Source: Hirudinaria manillensis (lineage: Eukaryota; Annelida; Clitellata; Hirudinida; Hirudinidae). Taken from it: a stretch of 64,000 nt of DNA. Numbering within the stretch: position 1 is the first letter of the stretch; each line of letters starts with the position of its first letter. The notes beneath the pieces are model-generated. The model saw nothing but the letters and a program-made list of their open reading frames with translations, was not told where the DNA came from and made no database searches. The translations under genes and the position numbers were made by a program. This document shows, in pieces, positions 23,901 through 36,295 of the stretch. Where the stretch lies: assembly GCA_034509925.1 (NCBI GenBank), contig CM067529.1:13491501-13555500 (forward strand). The letters run 5' to 3'.

Positions 23901-25443
23901 TGGTCCTGATCTGGATCTCGATGTCCGGAGGTTGATCTCCGACGGGAACTTTGGTCATGCCGGGCAAGTCGATCAGAGTCAAATTCAGGACTGCACGAAG
24001 AAGATTTTTTCGCGTGAAAGATAAGAACCAAAGTCGGACGTGTTTACTATATTTTCCGAGAGTTTCCTTCTAAATAATGCAATAAATTATTTAAACCGAC
24101 CATGAGGAGAGTAGACCCTGAGATTTATGGGAACGTTGGAAACTCCCTTGTTCTTTCCGGTGATGCGATCGGTTTCGTCTTCGATCTCCTTCCTGACCAG
24201 GTCGAAGTCCGTGAAGATGCGACCCTTGCAGTGCAGGAATTCGGCATATTCTGCACGACGACGTGGGCGGAACGATTTTATTAAAAGAAAATATTTAGGC
24301 AAGCGGCAATGGTTCGACTCGCTTAACGTGATCATTTCACTATTAAGCAACACACATTTCTATAAAGACTGATGTCAGCACCAACAAATAGGTTCATGGT
24401 AAATATGTATTATAATATGTAAATGTAATCACGTGAATATTTGAATGTCTTTTCTTGATTGTGAGTGATGATGATGATGATTGAAGTGTCTGATGTGTGA
24501 TGGTGGGTGATGGTACCTTTTCAATTATCAAATTACCACAAAATCAAACATTCATTTTCCCAGTTACTTAATGTTTTTTTATAAAAGTGAATGTCAATAA
24601 TAATAATAATAATCATCATCATCATCATCATAATTATTATCCACAAAGTACCTTTATCAAAATCCATATTTTATATTATCTCTTATTTATATTAATTTCA
24701 GAATGGCCAAATGTTGTTGAAGAAAAGTCACAACAAATTAAATGGATGATAAAAAATATAAAATGATCATTTCATTCACCTTGCTTGGCATAGTTTAGTT
24801 GCAGTACTAACGGCCTTCTTGTCACTATGCCTGATCCTCTCGGGAGGAAATCCCTTAGCAAAACAATAGCATATGCAATCCTATGACTACAATTTATGTA
24901 TATAGATAGATAATATTATCACCATTGTTACTGCAAATAGGGTTAGGGTTAGTTACTGCAAATATATATGATGGAGAATAGAGAAATAAAATTCCTAACA
25001 GGTTCATTCAGATGTGTCAAGGCCACCCAATACATTTATGAAGATTCAAGCTTTAAAGTTATTGCGTTAAATACAACGTTTCCCTCAAAAAAAAAAATAA
25101 TTGGTGGCCAATATCAATTTAGTTTCATGAAAAACAGCTGCATTTTAATGTCTGTTTATATGTTCAAGTTATTATTTCAGGAACTAAAACTCCCTAAAAA
25201 TGTTCTGGTTCTGTGCACAATTTTTTTTCAAAAAAAGACATGAAATTTATTGTATATAATATTTATTGAGAATACTAACCTCCCAACAAAGTTTTCAAGA
25301 ACGCTACTCTTGCCCGCACTCTGGCTACCGACGACTGCTATTTGTGGCAAATCTAACCCTATGGGCACTCCCAGCGAGACGAAGGCATCCTGTAGCTTGT
25401 TTACAATAGGTATCAATTGCTCCATACCTGCGTTACCAGCCAT
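18807..25443 (-). CDS. Dynamin (large GTPase of membrane fission)
   Basis: GTP-driven scission of endocytic vesicles at the plasma membrane. Eighteen exons in phase encode about 823 residues (human dynamin-1 has 864). It starts [20 protein letters not shown]-loop GSQSAGKS is at residues 39-46, switch-region GIVTRRP, DLPG, and TKLD for guanine recognition; the middle/stalk has [22 protein letters not shown] domain lies at about 515-630 ([35 protein letters not shown]), the GTPase effector domain at about 640-735 ([29 protein letters not shown]), and a short proline-rich tail from about 745 to LPPPLVPR then TAA. The proline-rich tail is shorter than in vertebrates. The long intron 21186-20084 holds microsatellites. 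It corresponds to classical dynamin (DNM1-3/shibire), not DRP1, because of the PH domain and tail. Confidence 0.97.
20305..20480. repeat. 42-base direct repeat bounding TTAGGG-like motif and (ATCC)n
   Basis: Copies at 20305-20346 and 20439-20480 differ at four positions. Between them lie GGTTAGGGTTA and about twenty ATCC units. Within a dynamin intron. Confidence 0.85.
20906..20967. repeat. (ATT)n microsatellite in dynamin intron
   Basis: About twenty ATT/TTA triplets without interruption, between the 21316-21187 and 20083-19937 exons. Confidence 0.9.
21666..21745 (-). repeat. 20-base tandem repeat carrying 5' splice-site copies
   Basis: Four 20-base units; in gene sense each reads GGTGAGTGAATGGATGCATT with small changes. 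The first unit is the working donor of the dynamin exon ending at 21745 (GATGAG|GTGAGTG). Two further units keep GTGAGT; one has TTGAGT. Confidence 0.85.
24927..24964. repeat. Two telomere-like GGGTTA units between 13-base direct repeats
   Basis: GTTACTGCAAATA at 24927-24939 and at 24952-24964 are identical and enclose exactly GGGTTAGGGTTA (24940-24951). Located in the first dynamin intron. Confidence 0.85.
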
Positions 25444-28297
25444 CTTATGAAAACAGTGTTTGCAAATCAAAAGAGCACGAAAAGATTACTTCCAGCCTTA
25501 TTAGTTTTAGCTCAAACTCAAAACATCAATCACTCAAAATCGCCTTAAATCTATAGAGACCCCAGCAGTATGAATCCAAAAAGCTGTTGTCTTCCTCCTA
25601 TCGACGAAACAAATTCGGAAGTGTCAAAGAAAATACGAAAAGTTGAATTATTTTAGTTTTGCCCAATGTCATTGTGAGTGAAAAATAAGATAATTACAAA
25701 AATATTTAAATATCAAATAAAGCATCACATTTTACGACAAATATAAATGAAACCTGGTAAACGTATACACCCGTCAATCATGATTTCTGCTATTGATTTA
25801 CTGTTTTATTGAAACACGCCATTAAGTTCTGCGAGAATTTAGACACCCCTTTAAAAGACTTTTTATAGCACAGGTGCCATTATAAGCGCACCAAAAACAT
25901 TCTCATAACGGCGAAACGGTTGCAAAAGTTGGCTTCTGTGCTTCTACTCATCTCTATTTAGAGTTCGATAAAGCCCACACAAAAGATTTGAAAATGTATA
26001 CGCAACCTCACCATCCCCGACAAACGCTGATTAACGACCAGGCTCTGCAGTCGGCCGCGCACTTTTTTGCATGTGCTTCCTATTCCTGTCACTCAATAGG
26101 CGATATCTTATCATGGAGCAGCTTCCACCGCCCATAGGGTAGTCTGCCTCATCACAAATTACACCACCTGCTGCAGCGGCAAACCAACGAAAATAACAGG
26201 TCATTGGTCGGCGTCCACGCTGATAACGCATACGCAGGACACTTTCTCAAAATACTAGTAATGCGACACGGTTCCCAGGCATTTATAAATGAGCTTCCGG
26301 TGGCCGACTCTAAAAATTAAAAATACTCGTTGCTTAATTTTAACAAAAGACGTTGTCTCATCCTCAAGGAAATATATCAATCTCCCCACTGAGTCAAATC
26401 GAGATGACCAAAAATTAGTATTTGTCAATTCCTGACGTAAGGTGACACTTCCCACCCAAAAAAACACGTACAACTCAACAGTAACTAATCCAGCAACTGC
26501 AAGAATGCATGGCTCATTGCTATTATCCAGCAACCATTCAGACTGACCCAACAAGAGACTAGAGCTTTAGTGAGACGAAACAACAAAAACAGTTTATTAT
26601 TTAAAAAAAATAACAATAATTTACAGTTCAAATATATCAAAACTCCATCCACTGTAAGAATTTGTTGGAAATAAAATTCACTTGGTCAACCACTAACATC
26701 AGTTTCAAAACCAAAAATAGCCTGGCAGCAAGAGATAGTGTGTGTGCAAGTGAGAGGATAAACATTGGCAGATTGATTATCATCATTTTGTTGATACATT
26801 TGAAATCATCATCATGATCAAGATCACTGAAGTGGAAAAATAAAAACACAATTGTATCAATTGGAATTCAATGAGGAAATTTTTAAAAATTGAAAATGAA
26901 ATTAATTAATTAATTAATAACAAACAACTTGAATTTATCAAAATAAATGAATGGTAAAATTTAAAAAATCTAAAAATGCATTTTAATAATCCTCGACCGT
27001 TCCTATGAACGACATTAGTACGTTATACCCTGAGCGTTACACCGAGTCGTCTCACCCTCGAGTCCCCTCGTTAACAAATGCTTTGTCGTAGCAATATAAA
27101 AAGGTGCTAATCTCTAAAATCTCTTAAAAACATAAGGCACAATTGACTTTAAGTAAATTGACTAGGAACATTGGCAGGCTGTTGCAATGCAAGGCAATCT
27201 TTAACAATTCCAATGAAAAATACGAAATCGGCCTCGGTCATCACAGCTCACGTCGGAAAGACATCGGCTATAATTGCATTTTATTTACAATTACAAAATA
27301 GAACCTTAAACGTCCCTAACAAAAGGATTGAAGATTAGAAAATACAAAATATTCTTAAAGCTTCTCATTTCTAGACTCACGACCAGGCAATGGTCTCTGA
27401 ATGCAAATTAAGTAACAATAAACAACGTGACTAAATTAAAGCCTAACGAGTCATTAACTCCGATTAATTGAACGACCTTTTCGTCCAAAAAATATAGCTG
27501 CCATTTTAATTTTTAAAAAACTGTCAATAAAAGACTCAGCAGATAGGTATGTGCTGCATGATTTTAAAATTAATTCAAAAGAAATGTCAAGAAAATATGC
27601 CTTATTAGTTATTAAGTATAAAAATAAATAATGGAGAATAATTGAGGGTCGTAGCATGTGACAAGCTTTTAGACTCCCACGAATGCCACAGCAAAAGCAC
27701 TAGAAACCTCCAAAATTTGTTTATCAGGATGCTTATCAGGATGCTTATGCGAGTTTACGTTCTCGACAGCGATAGAGATTCGGAACATCTGAAAAAGTTT
27801 ATCGACCCTGTAATCTAAATCCTATTTTAATCACATTTCAAGAGTCAGCAATGTGGGAAAGCCAATTTTGGAAATCAAGGTTGGAAGGGCAATTATGATA
27901 ATGATACATATTAGCCACAAGTGCCATTCCCAAAACATATGATCTGGAGAATCATTTGAGAAATATGAATAAATATAACCCTCCGAGATATACACAAAGA
28001 CGAGGTCATTGCAAAGTTCCTAGATAACATTCATTCTAATTTCATCTCATTTCTAATTCTTAACTAATGTGAGATCTATGCAATCACAAATTTAAGTCTT
28101 TAATGTAATCATTGACCCAATGATAATGATTACCATAATTTATGCCAAATCTTTGACATTAATTAACCGTTTCAATCCATCCAAAACACGTTTCCTTTGT
28201 TGACTTTAAAGATGTAAATATAAACAATATAAACATCATCTTCCCAAACAATGACATTCGAAATAGAAACTAACTCGGATGCGGCTCGAAAGGCCGT
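25444..28297. other. Spacer: dynamin promoter side and KH-protein 3' UTR side
   Basis: About 2.85 kb upstream of the dynamin start and downstream of the KH-protein stop. The left part should include the dynamin promoter and 5' UTR; the right part probably includes a long KH-protein 3' UTR. Minus-strand open frames at 26255-26554 and 26637-26849 show no recognisable motif and AT-driven composition. A CG-richer patch lies near 26990-27110. Nothing here is called as a gene. Confidence 0.5.
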
Positions 28298-31200
28298 CTA
28301 CTGAGGAGCGGGCATGCCTGCACCTTGCATGATGGCGGCCGCCTGTTGGTGAAGACCTTGGGCACGGTAATATTCTGCCCAGGCCAGACTATAATCGTGC
28401 TGTCCAGTGATGGGGTTGATAGCTGAAAGTTAATAGTCACTAGAATTAATAGTTAAATTTATATGCAATTAAATCATAAGTTCATATAATTTTCATGTCT
28501 TAATGAAACAATTAAATTGCAATAATTTCCAGTCACTTTATAACACGCCAGAGGATATTACAAAATATTGTAAAAAAATTAATAAAAAATGAACAGAGCG
28601 GAGCAATTCGCCGAGAATAAATCTTCCGTGCTTTTACGAGGAGCTTGGTTTATGAAACTTAATGATCCACCCATGATAATTCAAAGTGTTGCAAACAAGA
28701 TACAAAATCAGTTGAAAATAAATACCAATAAATTTTGCATCACTTGTAAATATATGTAATAAGACTTCCAAGCCATTATGCATATAAAAGCAGATGTACG
28801 TAAGGAACTACCTAAATCAAACATAAAGCATAAACTTAGCAACAGCATACAGCCAACGGAAAACCCATCATATAAAAACACAGAAACCAACGTTACAAGA
28901 TTCGACTCGCAAAGATATAACGTCTCGACACTACATGAAATATCAACAACATTACAAACAGTTGTGAAGCTGAGTTCACTCTTAGACCCATCTTTCAACA
29001 ACTGTTCAACAATCAATAGCTCAGGTGAACATGGCAATGAAATAAACGACAAGATTTATAATCGAACCCATGATAAGTTTACAGAATGAAACAAGCCAAG
29101 ATCATTTATTAGAAATATAATATTTCAAAAAACACGACAGATACGACAACAAAAAGGTCGGACGTTTTTCGGCAATTAATGGAGGTTGTAGTAACACCCG
29201 TACAGTTCTGGCGCGTAAACGTACATACTTGGTTGAGGTTGCCCTGAGGCCTGCGCCGCAGGTGCGGGGATGACCTGAGCGGCGTAAGCCACCGCAGGGT
29301 GTCCTCCGGCAGGAGCCACCACGGGGCCACCGGGAACGGCCTGGATGCCCGCCTGCGGAACGGCCGCGACGGCAGACGATCCCGCGACTTGACCCGGGAC
29401 CGCCGCGGCTCCTCCGTAGAGCTGGGCGTAATACGCCGCCCACGCCGTCGCATTCTGGTCGCCGGCTTTAGCTGCAAGCAAAAGATATTAAATATAATTT
29501 CTATAAATTTAAATAATGGATTCAAATATAATTTGTACTCATTTAAATATTTTCTACATCTTAACATACATGCATTCTAATGATTTGAAACACTCACTGG
29601 GATCCACGACGACAGTCGCAGTCGCCTGAGCCTGGTTGAACTGAGCAGGAGTCGTCTGCTGATAGTTCGTTGCCGAAGCCGCATTCGACCACTGAGTCTG
29701 TTGGACTTGGGCTCCGTAAACCGTGGCATTAGGAAGAACCACCTGCGTCTGACCGGGGAAAGACGTCACCATGCTTCCAGCTGGGCCAGGCATGCTAAAC
29801 ATGCAAGGAAATTTAATCAAATCTAGTTTAATACATCCACTACTTTTTAATAAAATCACATTACACAACAATAACAACAAAATTCAGCAGAATCATCTCT
29901 ATAATCATACATAAAAGGACTCAGTATAGCGACATTATTTGCGATCATCATGCATCGTCCAAAGGGACCGATGCTTTTCACGAGTGGCTAATGCAAGTCG
30001 TCATCGTCCTTTATACTAAATACTGCAAATACTCACTTCAATGTGGGGAATTGGGCAATCATGGAAGGCACGCCCGGTCCCTGGAGACCACCGTACACTG
30101 GTCCACCCATGGTAGGAGGCTTAAATGGAATTATAAGATGATCAAATGAAGAGGAAATTCTTTTGCTTAGCAGGTTCAATCTGCTGATATTGCAAAGAAA
30201 TATAAAAACACTAATAATTTAGAAGCTCACCAATCCTGCCTTCTCATTGATCAGCTGAATGCAGCTTTGGATTTGCTCCGGAGTGCCCTGGATGCGAAAT
30301 CTCTTGACACTGGGATCGTTGTTATTTTCTCTGATCAATTCTGCATGTGCACCCGAGGCTCTATTAATCTCCTTAATGTTCTCCCCTCCTGCAATAAAGT
30401 CATGTTAAATTTTGGACATACGTGACAAATGTAACTAAAGCTCACCTTTGCCAATAACGAGTCCGCACTTATCCGCAGGTATGCTGTGCACGGTACCATT
30501 GGAAAATGGAGTCGGTCCAGATCTAAATCCCATGCTAACACCGCCATTGATTCTATGCTGGAAGGATTAATACGACAATGTTTGCATCCAATACATCTCC
30601 ATTATCGAGAACCCTAGATAACATATTAAAATGGTATTTCTAAAAATCAAATATAACATACCATGCCCTGCTTGATGAGCTCGTGAATCATCTGGTTAGC
30701 AGCATCCGTGTTTTGCTTGTAACCGTAAACGTGGCAGATCCTGTCGGGCCCGTCGTCCGCGATGTCGTCGGACTTGAACTGAACCTTCGCCCCCGAATCC
30801 TCCTGGATTTTCTTGATCATCTCTCCTCCTTTTCCGATCACGATGCCGACCAGATTCCTCGGGACGGGAATCTGAAGGTTGATCTTGTTACCCCCCGAAG
30901 GTCCTCCGTACGACGCTCTCGCACTCAAGCCGCCCTAGAAAAGTAACGTGTCCGATAGGTTTATGATGTAACGAAGTTTATGACGTTCTACTCACGATTC
31001 TATCGTGTTCGTTCAGAATTTCGAGGACCATTTCCCTCGCTTTCTGCACTCCTGCTTTGTTGCCCGTAATTCTCAAAGGTTTTTCAAACTGCGACGGTTC
31101 AGTACTACTCTGAATGACGGCTACCTTTACTCCACTTTTCTCCTAATAATTGAATAATAACCAACAGATACTTAAAATATTGTTCATGATTCACTTTATA

Positions 31201-34200
31201 AAAATAATCATCAACTGATATTCTATATATTATTAATACAGTCTGACAAAACTATGACTAACCTGGAGCTGTTTAATGGTATCTCCATTCTTTCCAATAA
31301 TGAGACCAACTTTGTTACCAGGAATGTACATATCAATGTACCCTTCATCACCTCCAAGAAGTACAAGTTGGTTTTTGAAGACAATGTCATCTATGACCTT
31401 CCTAGCTTTTCTGTAATGTAAAAACTTCATCTCAGCATATTATACATATTTGTTGCATTTTATGTCTCTAACAGTTTAACCAAAAACAAGACAAGGTGGA
31501 CAATGTGCAGATCAATATAACACACATATTCCCATCAATGAGGTATCATTCCCCACAGTCACATATTACATGTACAACTAACGGTTTACGGTGCTTCAGA
31601 ATAGCGTATATAATGCAATCACTTTACATCATTTGCAATAATCATCCTCATAAACACCTAAACCCTAAAATTTTCAAATAATGTGGCTCAGAATAGCGTA
31701 TATGATACAATCACTTTATATCATTTTAATAGTTATCCTCATAACCACATCTTTACATTTCCTTTTTCAAATAATGTGGTTCAGAATAGCGTATATAACA
31801 CGATCACTTTATATCATTTCTAATAGTTATCCTCATAACCACCTAAACCCTATCTTTATAATTGTTTTTTCAGGTAATGTGGTTCAGAATAGCGTATATG
31901 ATACAATCACTTTATATCATTTCTAATAGTTATCCTCATAACCACCTAAACCCTATCTTTATAATTGTTTTTCAGGTAATGTGGCTCAGAATAGCGTATA
32001 TGATACAATCACTTTATATCATTTTAATAGTTATCCTCATAACCACATCTTTACATTTTCTTTTCAAGTAATGTGGTTCAGAATAGCGTATATGATACAA
32101 TCACTTTATATCATTTCTAATAGTTATCCACATAACCACATCTTTACATTTTCTTTTCAAGTAATGTGGTTCAGAATAGCGTATATGATACAATCACTTT
32201 ATATCATTTCTAATAGTTATCCTCATAACCACCTAAACCCTATCTTTATAATTGTTTTTTCAGGTAATGTGGTTCAGAATAGCGTATATGATACAATCAC
32301 TTTATATCATTTCTAATAGTTATCCTCATAACCACATCTTTACATTTCCTTTTTCAAATAATGTGGTTCAGAATAGCGTATATAACACGATCACTTTATA
32401 TCATTTCTAATAGTTATCCTCATAACCACCTAAACCCTATCTTTATAATTGTTTTTTCAGGTAATGTGGTTCAGAATAGCGTATATGATACAATCACTTT
32501 ATATCATTTCTAATAGTTATCCTCATAACCACCTAAACCCTATCTTTATAATTGTTTTTTCAGGTAATGTGGCTCAGAATAGCGTATATGATACAATCAC
32601 TTTATATCATTTTAATAGTTATCCTCATAACCACATCTTTACATTTTCTTTTCAAGTAATGTGGTTCAGAATAGCGTATATGATACAATCACTTTATATC
32701 ATTTCTAATAGTTATCCTCATAACCACATCTTTACATTTTCTTTTCAAGTAATGTGGTTCAGAATAGCGTATATGATACAATCACTTTATATCATTTCTA
32801 ATAGTTATCCTCATAACCACCTAAACCCTATCTTTATAATTGTTTTTTCAGGTAATGTGGTTCAGAATAGCGTATATGATACAATCACTTTATATCATTT
32901 CTAATAGTTATCCTCATAACCACCTTAACCCTATCTTTACAATTCCTTTTTCAAGTAATGTGGTTCAGAATAGCGTATATAACACGATCAGTGTTCATCA
33001 CTTGTAATATTCATCCTCATAACCACCTAATTACTATGTTTATGATCCAAGTATTTTATATATTATGCTCTATGGAGTAATCATCCTACAATATTTCTTG
33101 CATAAATACTGTAATATCTCAACCATTTCCTTGAAATTTTCACACGTTAATGTTATGTGGAAATATGTGGTTCAGCATAGCATACATATTTCCATGATGT
33201 TAGAATCATGTGTGGTTTATCCTTATAACCACAACCACTTCTCTAACATAAATGCAGCCCCGCATGGTTTAATCGTCCCAGTCTTTAAATCGCTCGGTTT
33301 ATATTCTCCAAAGTTCGAGTTACTTACGCTACGTTTGCCGCAGGACCGCTGATCGAGCATTCTCTTTCCGTACTTCCTGGTTCTAGAAACAATGAACGAT
33401 TTCACTTCATGTTTTGTTCAATTTTGTTTAGATTAAATTATAATCGTCACAATAACAAAACTACAAACGTAGATATACTAACTGCTAGGTGCAAATTGTA
33501 TCCTGCACTGACATTCATTCTGTATACTAGATATCTGCTCACCCCCTTTACCTATCACTGTCAAATTAAATAATTCATATACTTTATAATTTTCAATAAT
33601 CATCTACATAGAACGACATGTGAATTGTCATAACTCGTGTCAATAACAAATGAGTCATCATTAATTATATGGAAGAAATAAAATTACAAAGAAGAACAAC
33701 CGACTACGAGAAAGGAAATTAAAATACTTACAAAGGCCGACCATGCGATCCGGAACCTTGATGTTCTCTATCGTTTGTCCGTGAGGATTGCTGATAGGCA
33801 CTTGATTAGGTGACTGAGCAGGCATCGGGGTTGGCCTGAATTAAATTGCAATGAATGTAAGGCTCATAAATATTTATCATAACATTTTTGTGTTAAGCCA
33901 TAAATGCTAAAAACAGATCAAGACTTATTAGCATAATTAGGAATGCTTAAATTAAAACTAGTTCCGATGACTATTTATGAACTATTTCTATCAATGTAAT
34001 CTCTTCATATATGTTGAACTTTATTAAAATTTCACTTGCCTGGTATCTCCTCCATTGTTTGAAGAATCTGGAATCATATGATAAACAATCAATACTTTAT
34101 TTAGAGCTTCTGATATTATACAAATTTCACTCTATGCTTGGATTGCATTAAAAGTAATAAAATAGTAGATTATCCCCAATGTAACCTGATTAGTTACATC

Positions 34201-35560
34201 AATGAGTCTTTCGTGTAATAAAATCAATTGATCTTTTGCATTGAATATTGAAATGATAAACTTATATTCTATACAAATGCAATTCCTCATTCAAGCACTG
34301 AATTGCTTCAAGAAATTATGAAACCTGCATCATCAAAAGAACCATTTTAGAACGACCGGATACTTACTTTCCGACATCGCTATCTTCTTTGTTTCTGGTT
34401 GATAATCTGTAAAATATTATTGAGTGTAAGATAGACTAAAAGAAAACAACAAATAAGTTAATAACAACTAGTAATTAAAATATTTAATTCAGACCTAGAT
34501 TATGTTATGACAAATCAATTTGAAGAGTAAAAACACAATCACTAATCTTCCCATAATAATCACAATTGATATGCCACCTCCTTCAAAGTTGAAATTTGCC
34601 ACGGCCAACATATAAAACAATTTTGTCAAGCAAGAAATCCTCAACAAACCAGAACACATATGTAACCAAACAAACATGTAAGTCTAATATTTCCCAAGAT
34701 CTGATTTGTTGATTCATGCCAAATGTATTACACAATTGTCATAACAATAAAGAATTGACAAAAAAATCTCCAAAGAAAGATTATATTATCTCTCTAATCT
34801 CAGTATCTATGGAGGATTCAATGAGGCCCACATTTGCTCTATTACACTCTCAGAAAAAAGCGTGCAAGGTACGAAACAGAATACTTGGCGTATATTCATC
34901 TATGCAAATGAATAAAATTATCAAAGCAATCTTAAATGCATCTCCAGATCCTTGTAAATTTGAAATGGCAAATATTCGTCTCAAAGTATTATTTTGAAAA
35001 CGTCATTTAATATCTTAATTAAAATTTGGCTTTTCAATATCATAAAAAGTAATGCCCACCATAAGAGGTGCTATAATATTTATGTGGTGACGGACTATAG
35101 TAACATTCCGAAATAACAGATTTAAAAAAATTCACATTAAGGTTCCATGCAGCTTTGAAGACAACAAAAAGTTGTCATTAAACTGCTACTGTTTACCGCT
35201 TCATTTTCAACAACATAATTCGACAGTTTCAATGTTCAAGGGCTTAGCATCGTATCACAATCACAACATCAATGAAGCAAAATAGGCACTGCTCTAACCA
35301 GAATTTCCGTCAAATGAACGCTTCAAACTGCCAGACTCCTCGGTTTTAGTCTAAAAAGAAATTGAGCGATTACTCGCTACGTCGGTGATGTGCCTTTCGC
35401 ACCGTTTTAATTAAGTCCATAAATATATGGTCTTCGGGCAGAAATATTAGAAACTCATAGAGATACATTTAGATGATTCATATATTTTGACAAATACCTC
35501 TTTTTGCTTCGTATCGTTAAAAGTTTCGGGTTGTTCAACAGACTCAGATTCACTCGCCAT
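28298..35560 (-). CDS. FUBP/KHSRP-family protein with four KH domains
   Basis: Nuclear single-strand DNA/RNA-binding regulator of transcription, splicing and mRNA decay by family. Sixteen exons in phase give about 633 residues (human FUBP1 644): 35560-35498, 35350-35299, 34406-34368, 34067-34040, 33835-33732, 33557-33483, 33382-33328, 31410-31263, 31142-30996, 30934-30662, 30557-30446, 30388-30231, 30119-30037, 29794-29598, 29471-29229, 28422-28298. All four KH loops keep GXXG: LLIGKGGEQI, LIIGKNGDTI, IVIGKGGEMI and LVIGKGGENI, at about residues 85-150, 165-235, 253-325 and 350-415. The tail is rich in Gln, Ala, Pro and Tyr and has the FUBP tyrosine motifs ATAWAAYYAQLY and DYSLAWAEYYRAQG, then ends APQ. 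It cannot be assigned to FUBP1, FUBP3 or KHSRP separately; invertebrates often have one gene. Intron 4 is GC-AG. The intron 33327-31411 contains a satellite array. Confidence 0.95.
31585..33030. repeat. Nested satellite array (93/103-base monomers, about 590-base higher-order period)
   Basis: About fourteen copies of a monomer starting ATGTGG(T/C)TCAGAATAGCG. Copy starts: 31681, 31774, 31877, 31979, 32071, 32164, 32267, 32361, 32464, 32567, 32659, 32752, 32855, 32958, with decayed copies at both ends. Monomers come in a 92-94-base form (...CATCTTTACATTTTC...) and a 102-103-base form (...CCTAAACCCTATCTTTAT...). A marker variant, CGTATATAACACGATCA, recurs at 31774, 32361 and 32958. It sits inside an intron of the KH-protein gene. 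Open frames across it are by-products of the repeat. Confidence 0.93.
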
Positions 35561-36295
35561 TTTCTCTGGTCACCGGAACACCGTGAGACAAAGAGATATC
35601 AGAAGATGAGTTATAGCAAAATAGAAAATTTTACACCCAGAAAATTTATTGCTATTAATTATTAGAATGTGGTAAATAGCAAGATTTATATTTTAAATTA
35701 ATGTATAGCAATATAAGGAAGTCGAAATACGTAATGTTATTTTGATCTCCAACGTGTAGATATATTAATTCTTGAATGTAGGAAGAACCATATTAAATAA
35801 ATTTGATAAAATATTCACAATTTTATACATAGCCAAAAATTGATTAAATTCAAGTTTGTAAAATCAGGTTTAAGACCTTCATTATTTTAATTATCATTGA
35901 TAAATAACTTTAAATAATATATATATATATAATTGACTGTCAAATTTAGCTTATTTATGATTTGGTTTTCTTGAAGATTGGGGCTTTTGCACCAAATTTC
36001 ATAAACTACTCTGAACAGTTTCTGTATGCATTATATTTAACCGAACTTGTGAGAATGAAAATATCCGCAATGCAAACATAAATAAGAATCAAATTCTTTG
36101 ATGCAAGTCAAGAAGCAAAGAAAGAGTAAATGTCATTGAATTCAATTCGAATTGTCGAATGCCTGGGATTGTCGCTATGTTATTACCTACCTTGTCATCT
36201 AGAGCGTCAATAATAACTGTCAGCGACTTACTTTGCTTACTTTGAATATCTGTCTGTCATTGATATTCAACTGTTCAACTTAACATTTTACGAAA
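35561..36295. promoter_or_regulatory. Candidate bidirectional promoter, KH-protein / dehydrogenase-RING genes
   Basis: 735 AT-rich bases between divergent start codons at 35560 (minus) and 36296 (plus). No coding potential. Shared control is inferred from geometry. Confidence 0.35.

Noticed and set aside
26255..26554. Minus-strand open frame of 99 codons upstream of dynamin
   Set aside because: No recognisable domain, AT-driven composition, no good splice partners found.
31681..32904. Series of plus-strand frames encoding similar hydrophobic peptides (IAYMIQSLYII...)
   Set aside because: They restate the satellite monomer; length variants of 103 bases break the frame and the strand is opposite to the host gene.
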